A stretch of DNA of 64,000 nt from an uncultured Lachnospiraceae bacterium. GTDB lineage: Bacteria > Bacillota > Clostridia > Lachnospirales > Lachnospiraceae. The notes beneath the pieces are model-generated. The model worked only from the letters and a program-made list of their open reading frames with translations. It was not told the DNA's origin and did no database searches. Of this stretch, positions 26,319 to 34,731 are shown in pieces. The translations under genes were made by a program, and so were the position numbers. Location of the stretch: positions 62,001-126,000 of the forward strand of contig CAMWBY010000001.1 in NCBI GenBank assembly GCA_947172645.1, in the 5' to 3' direction. The stretch's first letter is position 1. Each line of letters starts with the position of its first letter.

Positions 26319-26591
26319 TTACTCATCACTAGGTTCTAAAAGCGCCTTCTCATAGCTTTCCAAAATAATGCTCTGGATTCTGTCGCGGGTTTCCGAATTA
26401 ATCGGATGCGCAATATCCCGATACTCGCCGTCATTGGCTTTCTTACTTGGCATTGCAATGAAAAGACCTTTCTCACCCTCAATTACTTTAATGTCATGAA
26501 CCACGAATTCATCGTCTATGGTAATTGAGACGATTGCTTTCATTTTGCTGTCTTGAGTCATTTTACGCACGCGGACATCAGTAATTCTCAT
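26319..26591 (-). CDS. spoVG: Sporulation/septation regulator SpoVG
   Basis: A 90-residue RNA- and DNA-binding regulator. [11 protein letters not shown] at the start, [24 protein letters not shown] in the middle and the [14 protein letters not shown] helix are the family hallmarks. The ATG at 26591 has AAGGAGG about 10 bases upstream; an extension to 26660 is not supported. It has its own leader with a sigma-H-like promoter, lies downstream of the glycogen genes and ends in a terminator. Confidence 0.95.
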   Translation of the reverse strand: MRITDVRVRKMTQDSKMKAIVSITIDDEFVVHDIKVIEGEKGLFIAMPSKKANDGEYRDIAHPINSETRDRIQSIILESYEKALLEPSDE

Positions 26592-26727
26592 GAAGCTCAG
26601 CCTCCTTATCATATGATACCGAACAGAAATCTGCCGGCTTTCACAAGCTTTTCCACACAAGTCATACTCATCAAGCCACGTAGCTTGTAATAAACATTTA
26701 ATTAATAACGTACATGCCTCTTACACA

Positions 26728-26758
26728 ATTATTCTACGATTAATAGCAACCGCCTTTC
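26728..26758 (-). promoter_or_regulatory. Sigma-H-like promoter of spoVG
   Basis: On the minus strand an AAAGG element (cct at 26753-26755) and GTAGAATAA (GAAT at 26731-26734) fit the sigma-H pattern RnAGG and RnnGAAT. The spacing from AGG to GAAT is 21 bases, as I recall it for the Bacillus subtilis spoVG promoter. One base of the -35 element departs from consensus. It starts within 15 bases of the glgD stop codon. Confidence 0.5.
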
Positions 26759-26768
26759 CATCATATCA

Positions 26769-27887
26769 TTAAATTACATATCTGTCATTATGTTCTACCA
26801 CAATTTCTATTCCATTTTCACCTTTGTGGTAGGAATTTGCACGTATCGTGCCCCTGCTTTCCACAATGCAGTTCTCGATATGTGTATTATCCCCTATATA
26901 CACATCATTTAAAATGATGGAATTCTTAATGTAGCAGTTGTTCCCAATATATGTCTTCTTGAAGATTACAGAATCCTCAACCTTACCGTTCACAATACAA
27001 CCGCTTGAAATCAAGCTGTTTTTAATGCTCGCTCCTACATTATACTTCGCCGGCGGTAAATCGTCTACCTTAGAATATACGTCCGGATACTGTTTGAAGA
27101 AATAATTTCTGATTTCCGGACGAAGGAAATCCATATTCGTCTTGTAATAATCATCCACCGTTGCGATATTGCTCCAATAATCCTTAATCTTGTAACCGTA
27201 AATCCTCTTCATGTTCTTATAACGAATAAGGATATCTTTTACAAAATCATATCTGTCTTCTTCCGCGCATTTCTCAATCATCTCAATCAACTGGCGTCTT
27301 CTGACTACATAGATACCGCAGGAAATCGTATTGGATTTCGCCACAATCGGTTTCTCCTCAAATTCCTCTATGCGGCATTCTTCATTCATCTTAATTGTGC
27401 CGAACCTGTCCACATTAACATCAGGCCCCATGTCTTTACAAACTACCGTGATATCGGCTTTCTTATCGATGTGGTATTCTAACACTTTATTATAGTCCAT
27501 CTTATACACACAGTCGCCGGAAGATATTACCACATATGGTTCATGGCTATTTTTTAGGTAAGACAGATTCTGCGCTATTGCGTCTGCCGTACCGCGATAC
27601 CATGCATTGCTCTCCGCCGTCACCGCAGGTGTAAATACGAAAAGCCCTCCCTGTTTACGTCCAAAATCCCACCATTTGGATGAACTCAGGTGCTCATTCA
27701 GGCTGCCGGCATTGTACTGCGTAAATACAGCCACCTTGTTAATATGGGAATTGGACATATTACTCAGTGCAAAATCGATACCGCGGTAGCTGCCTGCAAT
27801 AGGCATCGCGCACACTGCACGCTTCTGTGTCAATTCCTTAATTCTATGGTTATTACCACCTGCCAAGACAATTCCAATCGCTCTCAC
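26769..27887 (-). CDS. glgD: Glucose-1-phosphate adenylyltransferase, GlgD-type subunit
   Basis: A 372-residue paralogue of GlgC that forms a heteromer with it in Gram-positive bacteria. The N-terminal IVLAGGNNHRIKELTQKR departs from the GGxGxRL nucleotide loop of active subunits, which fits a regulatory or weakly active subunit. The left-handed beta-helix C-terminus has the expected hexapeptide pattern (YIGNNCYIKNSIIL). The start is GTG and overlaps the glgC stop by one base (TAGTG), so translation is coupled. Confidence 0.92.
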   Translation of the reverse strand: MRAIGIVLAGGNNHRIKELTQKRAVCAMPIAGSYRGIDFALSNMSNSHINKVAVFTQYNAGSLNEHLSSSKWWDFGRKQGGLFVFTPAVTAESNAWYRGTADAIAQNLSYLKNSHEPYVVISSGDCVYKMDYNKVLEYHIDKKADITVVCKDMGPDVNVDRFGTIKMNEECRIEEFEEKPIVAKSNTISCGIYVVRRRQLIEMIEKCAEEDRYDFVKDILIRYKNMKRIYGYKIKDYWSNIATVDDYYKTNMDFLRPEIRNYFFKQYPDVYSKVDDLPPAKYNVGASIKNSLISSGCIVNGKVEDSVIFKKTYIGNNCYIKNSIILNDVYIGDNTHIENCIVESRGTIRANSYHKGENGIEIVVEHNDRYVI

Positions 27888-29158
27888 TATTTATCACCTG
27901 CCTTAATCAAAGTTTTACCGCTTGGAAGCGCTCCGTCCCTATAGTCCTGCGCACTCGTCACACCAAATACGACAGAGTTCTTCCCAATGGAAATTCCTTC
28001 CGGAATGACGCTCTTCTCGCCTATCGCCACAAGTCCATGATTGTAAATATGCGGGTCAGTCTCGTTCTCTGCTTCCTCGCCGACACCAATCTTCACGCCA
28101 TCCTCAATCCTGACATTCTCCGCAACGATGGCCTTATACAATTCGCAGTTACAGCCAATCTGTGTCTCATTCATAACAATGGAGTCACGTACCACTGTGC
28201 CTGCCCCAATTGTCACGCCACAGCCGATAACCGAATTATAGACCTGTCCATAAATCTCAGACCCTTCTCCGATAATGCTTCTTTCCACAACACTCTCTGA
28301 TGACAGGTATTGGGGCGGTAATATTTCGCTTCTCGTATATATCTTCCAGTATTCCTCATAGAGGTTAAACTCCGGAACAATATCAATCAGCTCCATATTC
28401 GCTTCCCAATAGGAATGCAGCGTTCCTACGTCTTTCCAATAACCATTAAACTCATAGGCATAAAGAGGTGCACCTTTTGCATGGCAATACGGAATCACAT
28501 GTTTACCAAAATCCAGTCCCGGCTGTTCGGCATTCTTAAGTAACGCTTCCTTGAGCGTCTTCCAATTAAAGATATAGATACCCATAGAAGCCAGATTGCT
28601 CCGAGGATTCTCAGGCTTCTCTTCGAAGTCGACAATCTTACGGTCTTTGTCCGTAATCATAATACCGAAACGCTTCGCCTCTTCCATCGGCACGGGCATA
28701 ACCGCGATGGTTACTTCTGCTCCGTTCTGCTTATGGAAATCAAGCATCACTTCATAGTCCATCTTATAAATGTGGTCGCCTGATAAGATAAGGACATACT
28801 CGGGATTAAAGCTTTCCATATAATCCATATTCTGGTAAATCGCGTTGGCAGTGCCCGTATACCATTCGCTGTTCGCGCTTTTCTCGTAAGGGGGCAGTAC
28901 CGTCACACCGCCGATATTCCTGTCAAGGTCCCACGGAATACCGATTCCGATATGCGTATTCAGCCGGAGGGGCTGATACTGGGTCAGGACGCCTACGGTG
29001 TCAACGCCCGAATTGATGCAGTTACTGAGCGGGAAGTCGATAATTCTGTATTTACTGCCAAAGGCTACCGCAGGTTTTGCAACCTTCGACGTAAACACTC
29101 CCAGCCTGCTTCCCTGACCGCCAGCAAGCAGCATGGCAATCATTTCTTTTTTAACCAT
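27887..29158 (-). CDS. glgC: Glucose-1-phosphate adenylyltransferase
   Basis: GlgC makes ADP-glucose from glucose-1-phosphate and ATP, the entry to glycogen synthesis. The 423-residue product has the nucleotide loop [11 protein letters not shown], the substrate region [16 protein letters not shown], the [12 protein letters not shown] catalytic segment and the [17 protein letters not shown] loop. The hexapeptide repeat domain follows. Two ATGs are adjacent at 29161 and 29158; the second has the better spacing to AGAGGTG. glgA and glgB are not in this window, so only the pyrophosphorylase pair forms this operon. Confidence 0.94.
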   Translation of the reverse strand: MVKKEMIAMLLAGGQGSRLGVFTSKVAKPAVAFGSKYRIIDFPLSNCINSGVDTVGVLTQYQPLRLNTHIGIGIPWDLDRNIGGVTVLPPYEKSANSEWYTGTANAIYQNMDYMESFNPEYVLILSGDHIYKMDYEVMLDFHKQNGAEVTIAVMPVPMEEAKRFGIMITDKDRKIVDFEEKPENPRSNLASMGIYIFNWKTLKEALLKNAEQPGLDFGKHVIPYCHAKGAPLYAYEFNGYWKDVGTLHSYWEANMELIDIVPEFNLYEEYWKIYTRSEILPPQYLSSESVVERSIIGEGSEIYGQVYNSVIGCGVTIGAGTVVRDSIVMNETQIGCNCELYKAIVAENVRIEDGVKIGVGEEAENETDPHIYNHGLVAIGEKSVIPEGISIGKNSVVFGVTSAQDYRDGALPSGKTLIKAGDK

Positions 29159-29300
29159 CATATCACCTCTTGTTTCCTATATTTTCTTTAATATATACAT
29201 ATTAAAATTTTGTACTAAAAAAATTTACATGAGTGCCCGTAGGCTTCAAATCACAGCTCACTGCCATGCCAACAGGCAAACATGCCAATTCTTTGCGTTT

Positions 29301-29329
29301 ATTATATCACAGTCTGATTGGAAAGTGAA
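29301..29329 (-). promoter_or_regulatory. Promoter of glgC-glgD
   Basis: On the minus strand TTCACT (29324-29329) and a perfect TATAAT (29301-29306) are 17 bases apart. The predicted leader is about 135 bases. The rest of the 450-base gap to murC is A/T-rich and holds the murC promoter. Confidence 0.65.
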
Positions 29330-29551
29330 TATTATTTACAAATTTATTCATGACAACTTCCGTTTTCTATGTTGATATTATATAATATTTTCATATTCGC
29401 TTTAATATATTTGGCAATTTTCAACATAATCCTTCTGTATCTTGTAATCCAACTGTATTCCGTCATATAAATTATACCTAAAAATCAGTACTTTCCTGTA
29501 TCGGAAGGAGATTCTGCATATTCCGGCAAATGTTAAATTCCCCAATTCCTA

Positions 29552-29580
29552 TTGGTTTTTTTTAGTGAAATGAGTATAAT
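29552..29580 (+). promoter_or_regulatory. Promoter of murC
   Basis: TTGGTT (29552-29557) and TATAAT (29575-29580) are 17 bases apart. The start of transcription would be near 29587, 25 bases before the chosen ATG, which rules out the longer reading from 29552. Confidence 0.75.
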
Positions 29581-29611
29581 ACTAGTAAAAATGAAATGTA
29601 GGGAGATATCC

Positions 29612-30991
29612 ATGTATCATATTAATTTTCACAACCCAATTCATATATATTTTATCGGAATCGGCGGTATCAGCATGAGCGGACTTGCCGAGATTCTTTT
29701 GTCCGAAGGCTTCCTAATCTCCGGTTCCGACAGAGCGCCTTCCCCTCTCACCGAGAAGCTAAAGGGACTTGGCGCCACAATCTATTACGGGCAACGGGAA
29801 GAAAACCTCACTTCCGATATTGACCTGGTAGTATACACAAGCGCAATCAAAGCGGATAACCCTGAGATGGCTGCCACTAAGAGACTGTCCATTCCCGCCT
29901 TGAGCAGGGCGCAGCTTCTGGGACAGATGATGCATAACTATAAGACTCCGATTGCCATAAGCGGCACCCATGGCAAAACCACCACCACATCCATGGTTTC
30001 CCAGATTCTGTTGGAGAACGGAGACGACCCCACTTTATCCATCGGCGGTATCTACAAGCCAATCGGCGGCAATATCCGTGTCGGGTCCTCGGATTGTTTC
30101 GTCACCGAAGCATGCGAATATACCAACAGCTTTTTAAGTTTTTATCCGAAAATCGGCATCATACTTAATATAGAAGAAGACCATCTCGATTTTTTTAAAG
30201 ATATTGATGATATACGCCATTCTTTCCATGAATTTGCTCGGCTTTTGCCCGCAGACGGAGCCTTGATTATTGACAAAGACATTGACCGTTATGAGGAAAT
30301 TACCGACGGGCTTGCCTGTCGGGTCATCACTTATGGCTCTTCCCCCGACTCGGACTATTATCCGAAGGACATCGCTTACGACGACTCAGGTTGTCCCTCT
30401 TTTCATCTTATGCGCAAGAATGGCAAAGAAGAAGTATTTTCTTTGCATGTTCCAGGAGAACATAACGTGTATAATGCTGTGGCTGCCATCGCCCTGGCGG
30501 ACTTACTTGGCATTCCGGGCGACGTATCCGCCAAAGCGCTTCTCCATTATGAGGGCACCGACAGGCGTTTTGAATACAAGGGCAAGGTAAACGGTTTCAC
30601 CATCATTGACGACTATGCCCACCACCCCACCGAAATCAAGGCAACGCTTACTGCGGTCCGGAATTACCCACACCGCACTACATGGTGCGTATTCCAGCCA
30701 CACACATACTCGAGAACCAAGGCTTTCCTTGCGGACTTTGCCAAAGCGCTCATATTATCCGACGAAATCATCCTTGCGGATATCTATGCCGCCAGGGAAA
30801 AAGACGACCTGGGTATCAGTTCGAAGACTTTGCAGGCTGAAATCGAAAAACTGGGGCGCCGCTGCTATTACTTTCCTTCTTTTGAAGAAATACAAAATTT
30901 TATTTTGGAAAATTGCACAAAGGATGACTTGTTGATAACTATGGGGGCGGGAGATGTTGTAAAAATCGGCGAAAACCTGCTCCAAAGATAA
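29612..30991 (+). CDS. murC: UDP-N-acetylmuramate--L-alanine ligase
   Basis: A 459-residue cytosolic ligase that adds L-Ala to UDP-MurNAc. It opens with the UDP-binding YFIGIGGISMSGLAEILL, then P-loop ISGTHGKTTTTSM, the EACEYTNSFL segment and EEDHLDFF, central PGEHNVYNAVAAIA, and C-terminal IDDYAHHPTEIKAT and QPHTYSRTK. GGGAGA precedes the ATG. It is monocistronic and faces away from the glycogen genes. Other Mur enzymes (ddl, murF) lie 11 kb away on the other strand. Confidence 0.95.
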   Translation: MYHINFHNPIHIYFIGIGGISMSGLAEILLSEGFLISGSDRAPSPLTEKLKGLGATIYYGQREENLTSDIDLVVYTSAIKADNPEMAATKRLSIPALSRAQLLGQMMHNYKTPIAISGTHGKTTTTSMVSQILLENGDDPTLSIGGIYKPIGGNIRVGSSDCFVTEACEYTNSFLSFYPKIGIILNIEEDHLDFFKDIDDIRHSFHEFARLLPADGALIIDKDIDRYEEITDGLACRVITYGSSPDSDYYPKDIAYDDSGCPSFHLMRKNGKEEVFSLHVPGEHNVYNAVAAIALADLLGIPGDVSAKALLHYEGTDRRFEYKGKVNGFTIIDDYAHHPTEIKATLTAVRNYPHRTTWCVFQPHTYSRTKAFLADFAKALILSDEIILADIYAAREKDDLGISSKTLQAEIEKLGRRCYYFPSFEEIQNFILENCTKDDLLITMGAGDVVKIGENLLQR

Positions 30992-31000
30992 TCTATTCAC

Positions 31001-31108
31001 AATATCCACAGAAAATAACCATCGTTCGCGTTTATCTTCTGTGGATATTTCTGTGTAAAGAATGTTTTGGTTTTCCGCGGTTTGGAAGCCTTATCCACAC
31101 AATCCACA
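31001..31108. promoter_or_regulatory. Cluster of DnaA-box-like sequences
   Basis: TTATCCACA at 31091-31099 is a perfect DnaA box. ATATCCACA occurs at 31002-31010 and, on the other strand, at 31040-31048, each one base off; CAATCCACA at 31100-31108 is two off. The outer pair forms a 13-bp perfect inverted repeat (31001-31013 and 31037-31049) without a U tract, so it is not a normal terminator. The cluster lies 55-190 bases upstream of the dnaD promoter. Confidence 0.6.
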
Positions 31109-31163
31109 TTTTTCAATTTCCTGCCTTTTCGTCCCTCTTGTCACGTTTATGGCAGTTTGCCTA

Positions 31164-31192
31164 TTTTCATTTAAAAAACGCTATGCTATAAT
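31164..31192 (+). promoter_or_regulatory. Promoter of dnaD-dnaI-prs transcript
   Basis: TTTTCA (31164-31169) and TATAAT (31187-31192) are 17 bases apart, and TGC directly before the -10 element makes it an extended -10 promoter. It lies 60 bases before the dnaD start. Confidence 0.7.
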
Positions 31193-31253
31193 CCATCATA
31201 TGTCCCTATGGGCATATAATGCATTCCGTCGTGGAATGGAAGGTGGTGTGTGC

Positions 31254-32405
31254 ATGGCGCGTCTGACAATTTACCAGGATAATTACACTGACTCTACAGT
31301 TATTTCAAACCGTTTTATTGACGAATACATGAGTGCGTCCAATGACGCACAGCTTAAAATTTATCTGTATCTGATACGGATGATGAGCGCCAGACTCTCC
31401 ACAAGCATCTCCGATATGGCTGACAAATTCAACTATACGGAGAAAGACGTCATGCGCGCATTAAAATACTGGGAAAAGAACCGGCTTCTGGCACTCGATT
31501 ATGACGAGCATAAAAATGTCACGGGTATTCATCTGTTGGATTTTACACCGTTGCCGGCATCTTCTTCCATAGCGCCTGTTCCTTCTGTATCCGCACCCGT
31601 GGCGGCGCCCCTTGCATCCGTGGTGCCCATCTCTTCCAAGTTAACCGTCGAAGAACCCGGAACCGCAGAAGAGCATAGCCACGGTATAGACGTACCCAAT
31701 GGGCAGCAGGAAACATTATCGGCAGCCGCTGCCGAAGAAATCGCTTATGTGAAGCCCAATTATACATTGGATGAATTGAAGCGGTTTAAATCTAACGAAG
31801 AAACATCAAGGCTTCTTTTTATTACGGAGCAGTATTTGAAGAAAACATTGAGCCCCAATGAAATCCGTACAATACTTTTCATCTCGGACAAGCTGGGCTT
31901 CTCCGAGGATTTGATTGATTATCTCATCCAGTACTGCGTAGACCGGGATAAGAAAGACCTCCGATACATAGAAAAAGTCGCCATCAGTTGGGCGCAGCAA
32001 GGAATCACAACCCCCAGGCAGGCGTCTCAGCTTGCAGGCAAGTATGATAAATCCGTCTATGAGATTATGAAAGCACTAGGCAAAACCGGAACGCCTACCC
32101 AGGCGGAGGTTGCCTATATCACGCGTTGGACAAAGGAATATGGCTTCACGCCAGATATTATTCTGACGGCATGCGAGCGGACTGTACTGGCTACGGATAA
32201 GCACCGCTTCGAGTATGCCGACAGCATTCTAAGCAGTTGGACCAAGGCGGGCGTGCGCCATAAGAGCGATATCGAATCACTGGACGAGCATTACCGCAGG
32301 ACGAAGACACCCAAAACGGCTGCGTCCCCCAACAATAAATTTAATCAATTTAAGCAGAATAGTTATGATTTTGACGCTTTAGAGCAAGAGTTGTTGAGCA
32401 ACTGA
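31254..32405 (+). CDS. DnaD domain protein (replication initiation)
   Basis: A 383-residue protein. The N-terminal part (MARLTIYQDNYTDSTVISNRFIDEYM) is a DnaD/DnaB-like winged-helix region, a Pro/Ala/Ser-rich linker covers about residues 105-155, and two DnaD-type helical domains follow, with KLGFSEDLIDYLIQYCVDR and WTKEYGFTPDIILTACERT. Such proteins help load the replicative helicase in Firmicutes. The ATG at 31254 is preferred because the promoter lies inside the longer frame and GGAAGGTGG precedes it. It is followed after 24 bases by the helicase-loader gene, matching the Bacillus dnaB-dnaI arrangement. Confidence 0.88.
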   Translation: MARLTIYQDNYTDSTVISNRFIDEYMSASNDAQLKIYLYLIRMMSARLSTSISDMADKFNYTEKDVMRALKYWEKNRLLALDYDEHKNVTGIHLLDFTPLPASSSIAPVPSVSAPVAAPLASVVPISSKLTVEEPGTAEEHSHGIDVPNGQQETLSAAAAEEIAYVKPNYTLDELKRFKSNEETSRLLFITEQYLKKTLSPNEIRTILFISDKLGFSEDLIDYLIQYCVDRDKKDLRYIEKVAISWAQQGITTPRQASQLAGKYDKSVYEIMKALGKTGTPTQAEVAYITRWTKEYGFTPDIILTACERTVLATDKHRFEYADSILSSWTKAGVRHKSDIESLDEHYRRTKTPKTAASPNNKFNQFKQNSYDFDALEQELLSN

Positions 32406-32429
32406 TATTTTTACCGGAGGAAATATACC

Positions 32430-33401
32430 GTGCCACTGACAAACGCCCAATATGACATCATCCTGCATCAATATGAAGTAAAGCAACGAAAGACGCGCCG
32501 AGATACAGAGCAGAAACTTTCCTATGTGTATAGCCATATTCCTGCCTATAGAGACTTGGACGAGCAAGTGGCAAGTATTTCCGTCGTCCAGGGCAAGAAG
32601 ATGCTCTCCGGTGATTCCGGAGCCATGGAAGAACTTCACCGCCTTCTGGCGGAACTGTCTGCTTCCAAAGCCCGGCTCCTCACCGACGCCGGATTACCGG
32701 CCGATTATCTTGAACCAATCTATGAATGCCCTGACTGCAAAGATACAGGTTACATTGACGGACAAAAATGCCACTGTTTCAGGCAGGCCATGATTACACT
32801 TCTCTATGAACAGTCTAATATACATGAAATGCTCCGGACCGAGAATTTCGATGCCCTTTCCTACGAATACTATGAAGGCGAAGATTTATCCCGTTTTCGC
32901 AATGCAGTAAGTATCTGCCATAATTTTATTAAAAATTTCAATTCCGGCTACCATAATCTCTTTTTTTATGGTACAGTGGGGACGGGGAAATCATTTCTTT
33001 CCGGCTGTATTGCGAAAGAGCTGATTGAGGGCGGTCATTCTGTCATCTATTTCAGCGCTGCCGGCTTGTTTGATTTATTATCTAAGAATTCTTTTCATTA
33101 CAAGAACAGAGAAGAACTACGTGAAACTTATGCGGACTTATATGAATGTGACCTTCTCATTGTCGACGACCTGGGGACGGAACTAACCAATCAGTTTGTC
33201 GCCTCCCAGTTATTTGCCCTATTGAACGAACGTCATATGGGCAAAAAAGCAACTATCATCTCCACGAATCTGTCTTTGGAGGAGTTAAGGGACAGATACT
33301 CAGACCGTATCTCTTCCCGTATAATCAGCCATTATGAAATATGTAAGCTCTCCGGACAGGATATCCGCATGTACAAGAAACGACTGATGAACAGAAAGTG
33401 A
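32430..33401 (+). CDS. DnaC/DnaI-type helicase loader ATPase
   Basis: A 323-residue AAA+ protein. The start is GTG at 32430 with CGGAGGAAA upstream. The N-terminal third is helical, then a zinc-binding-like cluster CPDCKDTGYIDGQKCHC (near residue 105) as in DnaI. The ATPase core has Walker A FYGTVGTGKSF, Walker B LLIVDDLGTE and a sensor in ATIISTNLS, ending with the arginine finger region RISSRIISHYE. It would load the DnaB/DnaC replicative helicase at origins or restart sites. It is co-transcribed with the DnaD protein. Confidence 0.9.
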   Translation: MPLTNAQYDIILHQYEVKQRKTRRDTEQKLSYVYSHIPAYRDLDEQVASISVVQGKKMLSGDSGAMEELHRLLAELSASKARLLTDAGLPADYLEPIYECPDCKDTGYIDGQKCHCFRQAMITLLYEQSNIHEMLRTENFDALSYEYYEGEDLSRFRNAVSICHNFIKNFNSGYHNLFFYGTVGTGKSFLSGCIAKELIEGGHSVIYFSAAGLFDLLSKNSFHYKNREELRETYADLYECDLLIVDDLGTELTNQFVASQLFALLNERHMGKKATIISTNLSLEELRDRYSDRISSRIISHYEICKLSGQDIRMYKKRLMNRK

Positions 33402-33410
33402 GGCTTCTTC

Positions 33411-34598
33411 ATGACCCGACGAGAAGAAAAAAGAAATCTGGAAACCATCCCCGTTGGCTCCCTTGGAATTATTCCGCTTGAGGGCTGCAAATCTTTAGGT
33501 GAAAAAGTAGACTATTATCTTGTAAAGTGGAGAACCGAGCGTGAGAGCGAGCATAAAGACTCTCTTGCATTCTCCGGTTATCAAAGAGATTCCTATATAC
33601 TGAAGGCTATCGTGCCCAGATTCGGCTCCGGTGAGGCCAAGGGCGTCATTAAAGAATCCGTGCGCGGTTCAGACCTCTATCTCCTGGTTGACGTGGCAAA
33701 TTATAGCCTGACCTACTCTCTGTGCGGCCACGAAAACCACATGTCGCCGGATGACCATTATCAGGATTTAAAACGCATTATCGCTGCCGTGGGCGGCAAG
33801 GCGAGACGAATTACCGTCATCATGCCTTTCCTCTACGAGAGTAGACAGCATAAAAGAACTGCCAGAGAATCCTTAGACTGCGCCCTCGCCCTGCAGGAAA
33901 TGGTAAATATGGGGGTAGACAATATCATTACCTTCGACGCACACGACCCACGCGTACAGAATGCCATCCCGCTGCACGGTTTCGAGACCGTACAGCCCGC
34001 TTATCAGTTCATCAAAGGCCTGTTGAGCCATGTAAAAGATTTGCGGATAGACGCAGACCATATGATGGTTATCAGCCCTGATGAGGGCGGTATGAGCCGT
34101 GCAATCTACATTGCCAACGTACTAGGCCTTGACATGGGTATGTTCTATAAGCGAAGGGACTACACGCAGATTGTAAACGGCAGAAATCCTATTGTCGCCC
34201 ATGAATTTCTGGGAAGCAGCGTGGAAGGAAAGGATATGATTATCATTGATGATATGATTTCTTCCGGCGAAAGCGTGTTGGAAGTCGCATCCGCTTTGAA
34301 AGAGCGCAAGGCGGGGCGTATCTTCGTCTTCTCCACCTTCGGGCTTTTTACTGCCGGACTGCAAGGTTTCGACAAAGCATATGCCGACGGCACAATCCAC
34401 AGAGTGCTGACCACAAACCTTATCTATCAGACACCGGAGCTTTTGAGCCGTGAATGGTATGTCAACTGTGATATGAGTAAATATATCGCTTACCTGATTG
34501 ATACCCTGAACCATGACACCTCTATCAGTGATTTGCTAAATCCTGTGGAGAGGATACAGTCGGTGGTGGCCCGGTATAACGCGGGGGAGTTGGATTGA
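33411..34598 (+). CDS. Divergent ribose-phosphate pyrophosphokinase
   Basis: A 395-residue PRPP synthetase-like protein. TFDAHDPRVQN and VISPDEGGMSRA match the catalytic and ribose-binding parts of Prs, KRRDYTQIV the flexible loop, and IIIDDMISSGES the PRPP loop. It is some 80 residues longer than bacterial Prs, with a longer N-terminus and C-terminus. The PRPP loop reads ISSGES where normal Prs has IDTAGT. It starts 9 bases after the helicase-loader gene, with GAGG before the ATG. PRPP synthesis is likely, but a special role or altered regulation is possible. Confidence 0.82.
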   Translation: MTRREEKRNLETIPVGSLGIIPLEGCKSLGEKVDYYLVKWRTERESEHKDSLAFSGYQRDSYILKAIVPRFGSGEAKGVIKESVRGSDLYLLVDVANYSLTYSLCGHENHMSPDDHYQDLKRIIAAVGGKARRITVIMPFLYESRQHKRTARESLDCALALQEMVNMGVDNIITFDAHDPRVQNAIPLHGFETVQPAYQFIKGLLSHVKDLRIDADHMMVISPDEGGMSRAIYIANVLGLDMGMFYKRRDYTQIVNGRNPIVAHEFLGSSVEGKDMIIIDDMISSGESVLEVASALKERKAGRIFVFSTFGLFTAGLQGFDKAYADGTIHRVLTTNLIYQTPELLSREWYVNCDMSKYIAYLIDTLNHDTSISDLLNPVERIQSVVARYNAGELD

Positions 34599-34624
34599 GA
34601 AATCGGAAATAGTAAATAAATGCC

Positions 34625-34671
34625 AAAAGAGGTCAGCGCAAAATATATTATTTCGCGGTGGCCTCTCTTTT
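34625..34671. terminator. Bidirectional terminator after prs-like gene
   Basis: AAAAGAGGTC pairs with the GGCCTCT side of a long imperfect stem, with an inner GCG/CGC and A/T pairs. T runs lie on both sides, so it can serve the plus-strand replication operon and the facing acylation genes. Confidence 0.7.
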
Positions 34672-34731
34672 ATAGTCATATATAATGAGCTCTCAAAAAC
34701 GATGCTTTTATATTCGTTGTACTAGGGTACA

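Noticed and set aside
29162..29300. Possible riboswitch in the 135-base glgC leader
   Set aside because: Some inverted repeats are seen around GGCATG, but nothing matches a known class. No claim is made.
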